64,000 nt of DNA, taken from contig JAYGXS010000005.1 in the NCBI GenBank assembly GCA_036362985.1, positions 7,580,167 through 7,644,166 on the forward strand. The letters are read 5' to 3'. Made by a program: the position numbers and the translations under genes. This document shows, in pieces, positions 13,401-24,400 of this stretch (positions are counted from its first letter, which is position 1; every line of letters begins with the position of its first letter). The DNA comes from Ligula intestinalis (Eukaryota > Platyhelminthes > Cestoda > Diphyllobothriidea > Diphyllobothriidae). The notes beneath the pieces were generated by a model. The model searched no databases and was not told the origin of the DNA. It worked only from the letters and a program-made list of their open reading frames with translations.

Positions 13401-13795
13401 ATAAATACATCCATTATAAGCGCTTTAATTGGTGGGACCAATAAATAAGCCCTCAAAATTAAAAAGAATACGGGCCTAGCAAATATCAGCATAGTACAAT
13501 AGAAACTCCACTACATATAGGCCGGTTATGTGCAAACATTTACCTCGAGTATGTCACGTCCATCTTCTAATACAGAGCCTTTCGCAGGCACACCATTAAC
13601 ACCGAGGACACAATAGCCGACTTTGATGTCATCAGTAGCGCCAAAGTCAACTACTACTTTTCCGTCGACGTTTTTAAATATGAGCGGGAGGGGATATGAA
13701 AGAGTTTTTTCCACTTTTGTTGTAGGAGTACTTCGATCGTAATACATTTGGAGGGAACCGGACTCGCTAATAATATACACTGAGTAGACGCTCAT
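7033..13795 (-). CDS. TRAPPC4: trafficking protein particle complex subunit 4 (synbindin), two-exon gene
   Basis: TRAPPC4 is a core subunit of the TRAPP complexes, the tethers and Rab1/Rab11-type GTPase exchange factors acting at the ER-Golgi and later Golgi steps. Joining minus-strand exons 13795-13544 and 7470-7033 gives 84 plus 145 codons, a 229-residue protein close to the about 219 residues of the human subunit. The N-terminus MSVYSVYIISESG matches the Sybindin-family start. It is followed by EKTLSYPLPLIF and VGYCVLGVNG, in the PDZ-like insert of this subunit. Exon 2 gives INFGLPPL, then LASMFQAIHQ, LHCYESITGAKFLLV and YVLKNPFYS, all at family positions. The splice is phase 0. The 6.1-kb intron carries an RTE-like element in the same orientation. 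I see no frame break. Identification rests on recalled family similarity. Confidence 0.93.
8325..8535 (+). mobile_element. Penelope-like element fragment, C-terminal tail (weak)
   Basis: The translation contains TTEAAAIRLHKPALCTQ and ends NASQLPWP. The same ending style (TAEAALCHKKTLVRAVCLLWP-like; AIRLANPVLRCMKTLIQAL) appears in the minus-strand fragments at 48.6-49.05 and 49.6 kb. In Penelope-like elements this follows the GIY-YIG domain. The piece is short and lies inside the TRAPPC4 intron, antisense to the gene. Confidence 0.4.
9395..9465 (+). repeat. LINE 3'-end motif
   Basis: The block GAGTTCAAAGGCGTTTGCC, then TTTCCTTCAATAAA and a short TTGAC repeat, recurs near 26315-26350 and 27070-27105. 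It looks like the shared 3' end of a LINE or SINE family, with a polyadenylation-like AATAAA and a simple-repeat tail. It lies tail-to-tail with the RTE-like element on the other strand. Confidence 0.5.
9560..12480 (-). mobile_element. RTE-like LINE, near full span but internally deleted
   Basis: Minus strand, 5' end near 12.48 kb. An apurinic-type endonuclease occupies about 12000-11030. It shows CWNVQLFLEPGTQSL, LPEVRLPDSG, VSVYAPMSAAEQQ (at the start of the second open piece), IVAGDWNGRTG, TWYSNGDRTASQIDNVL and VHGSDHALVRTRL. All the usual catalytic blocks are recognisable, with frame breaks. The RT follows: DEVTDAMQRLCNNKA (about 10550), a KKGDMTGCENYRGMSL block, and motif A as VCFVDFAAAFDS near 10130. 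After ESLWRIM the sequence jumps to KIRVYRASIRSVLL (about 10090-10060), so the GVRQG and YADD boxes are missing. The post-RT domain (QARRLRWFGHVLRRPP, HAWRGTVRDIIEAG) is well kept. A GTT/AAC run at 9560-9575 ends the element. Confidence 0.88.
12560..13543. other. 5' part of the TRAPPC4 intron; possible tRNA-derived piece
   Basis: No exon is seen. A GGTTCGAAC box at 13127-13136 resembles a Pol III B box and may be a decayed tRNA-derived SINE (about 13110-13205), but no convincing A box or body was found. The rest has no recognised content. Confidence 0.35.
13544..13795 (-). CDS. TRAPPC4: TRAPPC4 exon 1
   Basis: 84 codons from ATG (13795-13793) to GAG (13546-13544), followed on the minus strand by the donor GTAAAT. 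Residues 1-84 cover the first strands of the longin-like fold and the PDZ-like insertion. An acceptor-like AG lies at 13798-13797, one base 5' of the ATG, preceded by an AT/pyrimidine-rich stretch. The 5' end may therefore be made by splicing of a leader or a non-coding exon. Confidence 0.93.
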
Positions 13796-13798
13796 CCT

Positions 13799-15509
13799 GG
13801 AAATATATTTGTGGAGGTACGTGGGATTTCAGGGAATTAAAACATTTTTTGATATGATTTCTGTGTCTAAGGTATTGTTTAAAAATAGTGACATTTTGTG
13901 TTTTAATTCATTTAAGTTGTTAAAAAGTACTGATTAAGCAAAAAGCTCTTCAGATCAGTAATTAAGCTGAGGTATTTATCTATCCTGGAATCTTCCGCCA
14001 ACATACGCTATTCAGTATTGAGACATATACGTACGTGTCATATTTCGTCCCAATAAATGTATAGTGCTTCGCCTTTAGGATCACGACCAACGCTTTCAAA
14101 GATCCTTTGTTTATATTATTTAGGAGTAATCGATTCCTTACTAAAACCCTGGTTAACACCAAGAATGCCGTCGATATAGTAAAACTTACTCGACACCACG
14201 TAACATGAGTGCGTACTCTCATCAAATAAGATGCCTAGTGTTACAAATATGGAAAAAAACATCTGTGCAGTGTTCGATTTATATGCTGCCAAAAAGTGAT
14301 ACGAAGGTGCGTGCCCTTTGAATTCGGTTTGAAATTTTCTACGTCCGACGAATTCAGTCGTTTCAGGAGTTTGGTCTTCTAAACACTTTGGTGGACTTCA
14401 TCTATCAAGCAATGCATTCTATTCTACACTATCGCCATCTTTATAAGCTAACAGTGGGACCGATGGTAAAATGGCTGATATCCTCCTGAGCACTTCTTGT
14501 CAGTAGCACTAAGAGACCTTCCAATCTATGAACGACTGAGTCGTTTTGCTCTATATTTTATAAGCAATTTCTAGCTAAAAATTTCGTGCCATAACTCTTA
14601 CAATATTTATCATTTAAAATCTATCATGGAAATCAAAAATACCACCTTCGAGTCTTGTGCGAGACAAGTGGCGGGAACGGCAATCGAAACACCTCACAGT
14701 GCAGAACTGGAAATAGAACCTGATTATTATCACTGAGCCACCTTCATACGCTGAAACTGTTGAATTAAATTCATTGGATGGAATAGAGACTAGCAATAAT
14801 ATTCATGACTGCAATTTTAGACATTCGCTAAAAACGACTCCAACTGAATTAACAAAGCGTGTAAAACTTTTAAGGGATGTTTGTCACGAGTACCCCTAAT
14901 GGCAGTGTTCCGAAACCAAAGGATAGAATGGTTCCAGTTGGACCAAAGTGTAGCCTTTGGTTCCACTGCGCCGTGCTTGCATATATGGGCGGTATTCAGT
15001 GTGCTGGCCGGGGTATTCTACAAGCCGTCATCGAAATCGATGGTCGAACACCCACACACAAGCTCCTCCGTCCACCTGAGAAAAATCCCACGCGCACACA
15101 CGCCTCCTGTATTTACTACCCCTCCCCTCCCAAAATACGGCACCTGGATCGATGTCTTGCTGTGGCAACTTTTGCCGGCGTATGCCTAAGGTGAAAAACA
15201 AGTGTTCAGGTCACACGCATTCAAATAGGAGGGGGTAGAGGGGTAGAGGGGCAGGGGGGTAGGGAGGAGGGAAAACATTATAAATATTTTGCTTAACCGA
15301 GCCTGCTCCGACTGCACTTGATGCGCTTGAGATACAACGCCAAGATATAAAACAGAAAGAGCACCATCGAAGGTTAAAAAGGATCGCAGCAACTGCAGTC
15401 ACCAAAGGCATGCCTGAAGCTACATTCAACACCACAAAGTTAAGAATACAAGATAACAGGGATTTAGACGGGTGCCGTACTCGAAACCATAGGTTTTACC
15501 CACTGGGAC
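13799..15509. other. region upstream of TRAPPC4, no gene found
   Basis: AT-rich up to about 14850. It then becomes GC-richer, with a CATCGAAATCGATGG block near 15030 like the palindromic CGATTTCG block of the 4.2/28.8-kb repeat. A G/purine-rich stretch lies at 15230-15270. TRAPPC4 promoter sequence may be here, but no motif decides it. Confidence 0.4.
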
Positions 15510-16064
15510 GTGACTGTAGCCATTCGTCGTTATCTTCAACCTTATAGTCCAGGACCAGATGGTGTCCCAGTTAGCCTTCTAAAAGCTAAAGCGAATGATA
15601 TCTTGCTGTCTTTTCTTTGTAAGGTGCAGCGCTTCTTCTCTAGAATAGTTTTCACTACAGAACACCGTAACTTAACTTACCAACTAAGGTGCGAACTTAT
15701 AAAGCTGGATCCCCTGTGGCTTCGTAGATTGCAGAAGGGTCTATTTTTACTGTTTAAGCATTTTAATGGTCAAACCTTTAACCCTCTCAGTACAAAAAGG
15801 CAGATTGAGCACTCTCGACGAGCCAGTCATCGAGACGCATTTTTATTTCTTCCTATGGCACGTTCAGTTAAGTACCGGCAATTCTTTTCAGTAAATGCCA
15901 TATCAATCTGGAATAAGCTGCCCAAAAGTATTAAAACCCAGCAAAACTACCCTATGTTGAAGAGAGCTATAACTAGTTTCCTACATTCAGGACAACTTTC
16001 ACGAATTTTGGGTGCTAACTCAGTGGAATCTCTCGTTCACTCTGATGGCGTTCGTGGACTTTGA
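15510..16064 (+). mobile_element. LINE remnant with RT start joined to C-terminal end
   Basis: One open frame of 184 codons. It begins with an RT finger motif (residues 8-25: YLQPYSPGPDGVPVSLLK). It then passes within about 20 residues to a typical LINE C-terminal domain: EHRNLTYQLRCELIKLD, RRLQKGLFLLFKHFNG, SVNAISIWNKLPKSIKT and ITSFLHSG. The RT palm (motifs A-C) is absent, so the copy is an internally deleted, inactive jockey/L2/CR1-type element. The long open frame reflects chance retention and not a functional gene. Confidence 0.72.
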
Positions 16065-18079
16065 ACTCCGCCAGGCTTCATGCTTACGATAATGCTGCTG
16101 AAGCAGCAGCCCGCAGTCTGCTAACCCTTCAGCTGATAGCGCGCAACTTTTGCCGACAACCATTGAAGAAAGACTGAGAACGCTGTGTTCTTGTGCCAAC
16201 CCTCTCCATCTCGAACTAATGTCCTTCAACGATAAGCAACATTTCTCCTGCTGATGTGTCCACTCAACTTTCAACTGAACATATATTCCGTTTGTATCAT
16301 ACCTTTGAAGGCAGGTTTTTTCACTTGAAACAAACTCCCTATTTCGTCCAGTATTGACAAAACACAAAACCTGAAACAAGACCAATGCTGGCTGCAAAAT
16401 AGGTAGTTTCTTATAAGTTTTTTTCGGTCTTCGAGGTTTTGGAAGGCGCCCAAGAGGTGCAGTACCAACTCTTTACAATTGCTTGTAAACTGGCAGGATA
16501 AACATTTTATTATTTTATCTCAAATCCCTGCTAAATGATGCAGAGAAATTCAAAGTTCCGAATGGACAAAATAAGAGAGTCAAATGATAAAGAACGTCAA
16601 TCAAGACCATTGAAGGTTGTTTTGAAGAGTGAGGTCGAGGGCCAACTATTGTTGAGCAGAAAATCAATACTCGGATACTCAAACTGAAGTTTTTAGCCGG
16701 ATTATTCACCCGTGGAGAGGAAGAAATTGAAATTGCTCAAACTATAACTCCTCAGGAGATGCGAACTCGGACACTGAACAAAGAAATCGGACATGTCCAG
16801 AGGACACTTCTTTGGAGAAAGCCTATAAAATTAACAGCCTAGTCGGGATGGACAACTGTTCGTCCTTTTAAAACAATAGTCAACTCTCTCTGAGACGCAT
16901 GGTGAATTAAAGAGTAAGAAATGGAAAAAACTCCTACCATTAAACCGGGGGCAGAATTTGGTTGATCCCCACTTAAAAAAATCGTAGGAGAAAAAGAATG
17001 CTTCCATAAAATTTAAGAGGTTGGTTGGTAGGATTTATTGTAATGCAATGAGACATGACTGTTGAAAAGAACGTATGAAGGTTGGAAACGCTAATTGTCC
17101 TCCAAGAAATCATAAAGCAGCAAAGGCTGCCGTTCACCATTGTAACACCGCCCGACAAGCTTAATGATCAACCACCAGGGAAGTGAGACCAGAGGAGGTC
17201 ACTGCGGACAGCAGGGTCAAAAAGATGAGGGAACGGTAGAGGTCAGGTGCTCATCACCGAAACGCCGGGGATATGACATTGTGGACTGCGGAGTCCATTG
17301 ACGAGCTGGCGAAAATAGCAGAACCACCACAAGCATGACTAGAGACCATGAAGCCCATCGTCCGGGTTGTAAGACGGGGAACGGAGAAATGCAAAAATGA
17401 TTGGACAGAGAAGGCTAGGAAACACCGTTGCAAACATCACTCTAAAGAGGAAGAAATAGACGTATAGAAAACAATTAACAATAAATTGAACCACCTCAAA
17501 TACCAGAGGGACCAAACAACAGTTTCTTTGAGGTAGGATACTGAACGCAGGCGTCCGTCCTTTTTTCGCCTTGATAGCAGTTCAAACCTCTCCCAAGGTT
17601 TCTGTCCTCACCCCCATTAGGCGTCACTAAAGCCTACGAAATTCGGCACTGATTATACCTCCTCCTGCATCCTGAACTTAAAAAGGCTCCCTATTTATTG
17701 CTCCCAGGTATAAATTTCTCATGAATGAGTTGTCAATGAAAATAAGATTGATAATTAGTCTATCTTCTTTCAAACGAAGAGCGCATATTTATCTGAACAC
17801 CGATTCCACCAAATTTTCCTTTTTATTATCTTCCCGAGCAGCTGTCTCCATGACTTCAAGGAAAGGTCATCCGGAATTTAAGAAACCGTCTCACCTTGAT
17901 GTCTACATCACTCGTTCAAATGGTGGAAGCCGTAAAGACGTGCACATTCTAAACTGCTTCCGTTTCATTGGCTACAAAACTTCATCAGAATTCTACAAAA
18001 CCCGCTGAGATCTCGAGGCCTCAATCCATTAACCCTTTTTGTGAGCTGTTGTGAGCACTAGCGATTGAAACTGCACTAT
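16065..18079. other. probable LINE 3' UTR, then unassigned sequence
   Basis: Immediately after the LINE remnant is likely its 3' UTR. Beyond that I find no domain-like frame. The 95-codon frame at 17721-18008 resembles nothing I know and has no convincing splice sites. Confidence 0.4.
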
Positions 18080-18370
18080 TGTTACGACCCGCGCCTGGTA
18101 CTTCTAGTCAGGACGAACGGTTCACAAGAGCCCGTAAGAGAGAGACAGAGAGAAGACCAGTCAGCCAGAGAGCGAGCGTGTATTCAGACAAAACACGTGA
18201 GTGAAAGTCAAGTCCGACACAACATGCATGTACTTTAAAGGGAACGCGAGAGACATCGTCCGATGATGGGCCAATCAGGATTGATCAGAGAAGAATGGCT
18301 CATGACAAGAAGCTCTCGCCACGCCGTTGAGTGCATGATTCATCGTGGGAATCGTGGCATTCCCAACACA
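18080..18370 (-). repeat. candidate LTR of a gypsy-type element
   Basis: On the minus strand, a purine-rich GACGCGGG just after the pol-like frame is followed by TGTGTTGGGAATGCC (from 18370 downward). The block ends GGGTCGTAACA at 18080. This gives a 291-bp segment with TG...CA ends, placed where the 3' LTR should lie. Only one copy is in the window, so LTR identity cannot be confirmed by comparison. Confidence 0.4.
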
Positions 18371-18385
18371 CCCGCGTCAAGTCTG

Positions 18386-19261
18386 TCAGTACAGCTTATG
18401 CCGTGGATTGACCTGTATGCGCTGCGGTCTTTGGCGAGCATGTTTGGTCCGGCGTGATGCGGGTAGTTTTCCGTCTACTGATGTGGGGCCAGGAACTGGT
18501 TCCGAAAGTGGTACATCCGAAGGGGCTGCAGCATTCAGTTCGGGAATCGACTGGTCTGCTATAAAGGCAAAGGTGTCCAGCAGGATGTCGAGAAGGAGTA
18601 AGACGTCTGAATCAGGTCCGGTAGGACAGCTGCACTGCCGCCGACGGATCTGATTGTGGTAATGAACACAGTTCTCATCACCGACAGAGACGTCGAAAAG
18701 CATGCTGCAGCTGCACGTTGTTATCGTCCCCTCAATCCGGTCTGGGAACCCTGCTCGGTAGTCACGAACAAAGAGATGTGTTACGATAGAAAGCATGCCA
18801 CGGTAAACAGGTGGAATTGGCTGTGAGGACGGCAGATTAGTAGGCAGCAGCGTGTGGAACTTCGTTCAAAGTTTCCGGCCCATATAGGTTTCGGCCGGGG
18901 ATACACCAACAGGAGATGCTGCGTTAGTGGTGGTCCTGTAGAAAAACAACAATGTCCGGAGTATCTCGTCCGTCTTCCTCTCCCCATGAGCTTCCGAAAG
19001 GGCTCATTTTAAGGTGTCAACAAAGCGTTCCACTTGGCCGTCCGATTGGAAAGGGTAGAGCGCGGAGCGAAGATGATGGATGTGGTTTTCATGGCATAAA
19101 TCCTCAATTATCGAGTAGGTAAATTGCGAGCCATTACCCAGCACAAGGAGGTCAGGTAAGTCATGTTGACTGAAGAGGCACCGTAAGAAGGCGATAGTGG
19201 CACTGCTTGTTGCCGGATGTGGTGGTGCAATTTCGGGCCACTTTGCGTAGGCGTCAACCAT
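18386..19261 (-). mobile_element. Ty3/gypsy retrotransposon pol end (integrase fragment)
   Basis: The minus-strand frame 19261-19004 has an integrase core: VDAYAKWPEIAPP (first catalytic D), then VLGNGSQFTYSI, where the usual DNG box reads GNG. It continues DLCHENHIHHLRSALYPFQSDGQVERFV with the glutamate block. After frame breaks, 18796-18386 carries the C-terminal region HLFVRDYRAGFPD...VSVGDENCVHYHNQIRRR, typical of gypsy pol tails. No gag, protease or RT is in the window. Changed catalytic residue plus stops: inactive fragment. Confidence 0.8.
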
Positions 19262-20271
19262 GACTAGGCAAGTGACAGCATCAAGTCAGATATATTCCTG
19301 CCGTAGGAAACATCCGTTTCCATAAACGAAGCAATTGAACTGCTTTTTGAATAAATTAGGCAGTTGGATTGCTAAAAATTTTTTACTGGGCGGCTTATGG
19401 AAAGCAGACATTGTCAGCGACAACTGTTGGCTGAAGAGATCGGCAGTTTTTCCTTTAAAATGAAAAAAAAATACTTCATGTATTCTGAGTAAGCAGACTA
19501 AAGCAAATAACAAGACAAAAATCTTGCTCACATAATAGATTATGTTCACAATCGATTATTGCAATGCGAAAGCGTCATATTAATAAACCTTTTTATTGTT
19601 CAATGTCTTCATATGAAATAAGAAACGGCGGCTAGTCAGGTTTATGCAGCAACTGATTAAAAATAGGCCTCGATCTAAGAGGTCACTAAAGACTACTTCC
19701 TTGTCTCCGCAATCTGCTGCAATAAAATTTGCTTCTACGTGTCGAATTAGCAAAATCGATTAACGGTTCCTTTCAATACAATAAAGTAACAGACGCAGAA
19801 AAAATACATGATCTCCATTCTTTTGCTCCAAATTTGGTTGACTTGTAAATTAAGTTTAGCTTAGTCTACTTATGACGAATGCTGTTTGAGTAGGTAATCG
19901 GACGCAGGTAAATTGGTGTTTCGGTTGTGCTCACTGACTTGCTGTCTTCGGGAGATGGAAATAATCTAACTGTCGCGTACTAGTCTAAATTAAGAAATAG
20001 CCGCAACGAAACTTTGTGTAAGGCATTTAGCCAACAATTTGCGTTATTTAAAATTCAAATACCATGTTAGCCATGCACTTGACAGGAGAGTCTGCGAGTT
20101 TGACATACATCGATGTATGTCTGATGTATCTCTGATCAGAGAAGTGAGACTCATGGATAAGGAGACAGCTCTTTTTTTCCTGAGTTGTACCTTTGAAAAT
20201 ATTACCGATTTAAAATAGAAGTTGACTATCACGTAAATAAGACACGGTGGGTTTCATACGTTTTCTTCTAA
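19262..20271. other. no recognisable gene
   Basis: AT-rich sequence between the gypsy fragment and the XPF upstream region. No domain-like frame. Confidence 0.4.
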
Positions 20272-20315
20272 TGGTGTTGTGCTAGATTTACATATGTAAA
20301 TCTAGCACAACACCA
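20272..20315. repeat. perfect 44-bp palindrome
   Basis: The arm TGGTGTTGTGCTAGATTTAC plus AT is followed without spacer by its exact reverse complement, centred on CATATG at 20291-20296. There is no mismatch over 44 bases. It lies 536 bp upstream of the XPF start codon. It could form a hairpin or cruciform. It may be a biological palindrome or an assembly or library artefact; the sequence alone cannot tell. Confidence 0.95.
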
Positions 20316-20803
20316 ACTAAATGCCTAAGCCTTAACTCTACGCGCAACAGTCCCAAAAAAGTGTACAGTGGGCGCATTTAAACAATCATGCTTGCATCTT
20401 CACTCCAACCCATTAGTTGCGCCATTCGTACCGTCTGAGGTATCCCTATCAAAAATTGCACTACAGCGAATGTGAAAACTTCCGCGTCAGAGTACAATCT
20501 TGGTTGATGACAATGTCCAAGTTGTTAACTGAAAGCCTTATTCGACATGAAAAAGCTGGCCTCCAGCCTATCGTTAGAACTATGGTCTCATGTATGCAGG
20601 ACTGCTGATTGTGTACATTTTTCTCAGGAGTCCACCTACGACCAACTATAATCTAAGATAATTAGTTTTGAGACGATAGATCAATAACAATCAGCTATCC
20701 CCGTGAATTCTACCATAGGTCCATAAGTGCGTTGCCTTATTGAATTTTCCCTTTTCATCTTATCAGCCCTAACCATTCCATTCAGTTTTCTGAGTAATCA
20801 ACA

Positions 20804-20851
20804 TTTTTTTCTTAGGAACAAAAGCATTTGCGCACAGAATTCAATTCTGCC
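20804..20851 (+). promoter_or_regulatory. splice-acceptor-like site before the XPF start codon
   Basis: A pyrimidine run ending TTTTTTTCTTAG at 20815 is followed by 36 bases with no stop before ATG 20852. It may be the acceptor of a 5' UTR intron or a spliced-leader trans-splice site, which flatworms use. Alternatively a coding exon exists further upstream, since the frame is open back to 20816. Confidence 0.55.
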
Positions 20852-21463
20852 ATGCCCGAATTACTCGAATACGAGAAATCCATTTTGTTAGACAGTCACA
20901 ATGAAAGCTGCATGGTTGTTTGTTCCGAAGGCCTGGATCTTGACAACATAATCTACACGTCGATCAAAGTGCACAGTGATCCTCACAACTTAGTGCTGAT
21001 TTCCAATTATGCTCTTGATGAAGCCAGGTACATTTCCAAACGATTAATGGCTGCAAATGAAACCTACGTCCCTTTTATCATCACTGCTGAAGTTAGCGTT
21101 AAAGAGCGTAAGGCTGCCTATTGTCGTGGAGGTGTTGTCTTTGTCAGTTCTCGAATCCTGGTTGTTGATCTCCTTAGAGGCACCATGCCCGTTGGGCTGG
21201 TGACTGGCGTCATCGTTCTTCGCTGTCATCGTCTTCATGAGGCCAGTCAAGAGTCCTTTATGGTGCGGCTACTCCGTGAGAAGAATCCTGACATATTTGT
21301 GATGGCCTTCACGGACAATCCTGTGGCTCTGATGTCCGGGTACAATAGGGTGGAGTTCATGATGAATCAATTCAGTATGCCAAAGCTTCTTCTATGGCCC
21401 CGCTTCAATATTGAAGTGGTTAAGTCTCTGACCTGCTGTCCCCCCAAAGTCGAAGAAATACAG
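20852..21463 (+). CDS. ERCC4: XPF exon 1
   Basis: Codons 1-204, ending CAG before donor GTATGA, phase 0. Covers the first RecA-like lobe; [17 protein letters not shown] corresponds to the degenerate DEAH region of XPF, which has lost ATPase residues. The upstream frame is open for 12 more codons to the acceptor at 20815. A short minus-strand open frame within it is a shadow. Confidence 0.92.
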
Positions 21464-24400
21464 GTATGATGGCAATTTATCAAGGCTCTTGAGTTTCAAA
21501 TGTGCCCTTTTGTAAAACATTGATGCTATTACGTTAGTTTTTCCTCTAAACTCTATAGATTAGTAGGAATTTCACTTTTTAATGACAGGAAATATTCTGG
21601 GCAGGTGTCAGTGGTAGTATTTACAGCTTATATGAAATGTGATCCTCTGTGAGTCGCGATTCAGGTCGTCCCACAATCAGCCACAAAGTGTGATCCGATC
21701 CGGTCCGTATGCCTCTACCCACACATGAACTGCAGCTCCATTTCTTAGCCCAATTTCCTCTATCCAAAGTTCATCATCTGAGGCTGACAATATAAAATAA
21801 TATTCAGTCAAGTGACGGTCAAGACCGGCTCGAATTCGCCTATAAGGTGGTTTTGAAAAAGATTTAAGCATTTTCAAATCGAACTTAAGCGACATTTTCG
21901 TGGTGTTATGCTCCTTTCTTTTCGGTAATCTCTGACCTGCCCCCCCCCCTCAATAGTACTGGTCGAAGAACCCCCTTGCAGTTAAATACACCTTAGCCTT
22001 GCAAACGCGATCCCTGGTCGTATAAACGGAACTGCTGTTTAACTTAAGGTAGGTGTGATGGCTCGATGGCCCATGATGATTAGCTAGTAAATTCCGATAC
22101 TTACCAACACGAAGAACGTTTTTCTGAGTATTTTTTGCAATTTGAAAACCTGTTACGTTTCGAGCCGCTTTTGTGGCAGGTATAAACTGTGCAAATGTTC
22201 ATTTCAGGTCAGTTTTATTCAGGAAAATATAGACGAACGCCTTTGTGCTCCTCATGGGGAAGAAAGTGACCAGAATATGTATCGATAAGAATGAAGAATT
22301 AAAAAAATACGTGAATTACATGATTGCAGGCGAAAAGTGAGCAGCTGTTGGTTAGCTACAAGAGTAATCATACATGACTACTCACCTGGCATGAATGGTA
22401 TGAATCTTGCAAATGAAACCGCCTTGACTGATGACGTTATTCCTGTCCTTTCGCACTTGCCTGTGCTGATGTCTGGGGACTTCCGGTTGTACGCTGAACT
22501 TCTGCTCGAATGGTCTTACGCCCGATCGGACTGCGCTCGTTTGCTACCCAGGAGCGTCATTATTTTGTAGTCTGTAGTTCGGAGTGAACGCCTCGTCATA
22601 AAAGAAGTGATTTGACTAGTTACCCACCTGCTTGTGTACATCCCCCTTTGAGAATTGGAAGTTTTTTTTTCCTCGGATGGATGATACTTTTCAACTTATT
22701 GATCCCTTTCATGTAGTCAATGTAGTCCTTACTATTCCGCATATTTTTGTCTCAAACAGGTATTTCTAACCCCTGAGACGGTTTCCTGCCAGTCCTACCT
22801 TCTGGAAATGATCAAGGCCTCGTTAAAGGAACTAGTTGAAAATAATCCAATCCTTAATAACGACGAGTTCTCGCTTGAGATGGCCCTTACAAATGCCTTC
22901 CATCATCTGGTACGTATTTATTTTCATAGATGCAGTTTTGTATATTGTACTGTTGCAATCACTCAATTAATCAATCAGTCCTTTTGGAGAGAATGACATA
23001 AGCCCTTGAAAACTCCATTTAAATATACAGGTATGCACGTAAAGCAGCTAAGTAGCAAACCTTTAACAGGTATCCTTAGTATATAAAATGAATTAAAGTA
23101 ATAATGAAGCAAAAAGGTTAAATGCTTAGAATTTTCGCAGTACTAGTGAATAACGTATTCATTACGACTGCACTTTGGGTGTCAAATTTCATGTAAACAG
23201 AAGGATTTACTGAAATACTAGCATCCCAACATATTCAATTAAGAAGAGAAAGGCTTCTTTGGGAAGGTTGACACTTAAATGTGTAAATATTCGGGGCAGG
23301 TTCCCCCGCTCCTCTTCAGACCTGAGAAAATGTGCACCAAACAATTAAAATTTTAAACGTTGAGAAAAATCAGTATTCATCTGACGTGCAAACCGATTGG
23401 CAGGATTATGTCAGTCTGCATTTCGTCATTTCAGTGTGGTTGGTGGTGCGCATTGCATTTGGCCTTGAGTTCTTCTTGAGATCTTCACTTTCAAATCTAA
23501 ATCCAGCGCTAGAACATCTCACCTCCAGTTCACATGTGGTTTGCTGACGACAACCAATAAGTCAGAACTGGACATTTCTGAATATTTTTGGAAAAAAACT
23601 CGAACCTATGAAGTCGCCTTTATCATGGCGCCCAGTTTCCTAAGCTTCAATGGTCACCACAAACAGAATGCTTATTGGAGTGAAGCGAAAAAAAACAAAG
23701 GAGACCGGAATGGCCATTTCCGGCTTATTAGCCATCATCAGCCAGTCATTCCCAATCTAGACAAAAGCGACCAATCCTTGGTCCAGTAATCGAGTATTTT
23801 GCTCCATGAGCATAATCCCGGGTTCGAATTTCGAATGATCCACATCTAGGATTGGGTATGACTGGCTGAGGACGACTTATAAGTCAGAAATGGCCATTCC
23901 AGTCGCCCTTGTCTTTGTCAGTTCCACTCTATCATATGTTACAATTTGTTATGTGACTGCCCGCGATGGCTTAAGACTGAGACCCAAGGTAGTCCAGGAC
24001 GAATGTGCTGCTGCCGAACCAACTTGATGAGCGCGCCTTTCTTCAAGATTGTTCCTTATTTGTTGCCGAACTTGTCAGCATTCTATTGCCTACCTTTCTC
24101 CTCACCCCTTCGTCGTTGACCAGACCAGCCTGTACATCGACCCCGTCTGGCACCAACTCAGTCAGACCAGTCACAGGCTGCTGGCCGATATTGCTGGTCT
24201 CCGTCGCCTACTCTTTAACTTGCTCGACTGCGACGCCGTCAGCTTTCTGGACAGGTTCGAGAGCCTACGACAGGCCGAGCTCTCGGCTGTCCGTAGTCAG
24301 GACAGCAGCGGTGCAAGACTGCTGCCCTCGGGCCAGCGCGGCGGTGCCTGTGCCAATTGGTTGCTAATGAATCAGGCTGAAAAACTTCTCACTGTGGCTC

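Larger units (their letters stand above)
22910..24123 (+). other. XPF intron 2 with SINE copies
   Basis: Holds a fold-back pair of SINE sequences at 23700-23945. The rest is unassigned. The exact acceptor is uncertain: an alternative AG lies at 24077-24078. Confidence 0.7.

Noticed and set aside
17721..18008. 95-codon frame near the gypsy fragment
   Set aside because: No recognisable domain, no gypsy gag/pol motif, no supporting splice sites.
20272..20315. Palindrome as a transcription terminator
   Set aside because: Hairpin terminators of that type are bacterial; there is no T run and the context is eukaryotic.
22337..22570. 77-codon open frame in XPF intron 1 as a possible extra XPF exon
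   Set aside because: The protein family joins exon 1 directly to exon 2 at this point, the frame has no fitting splice sites, and it resembles no XPF segment.
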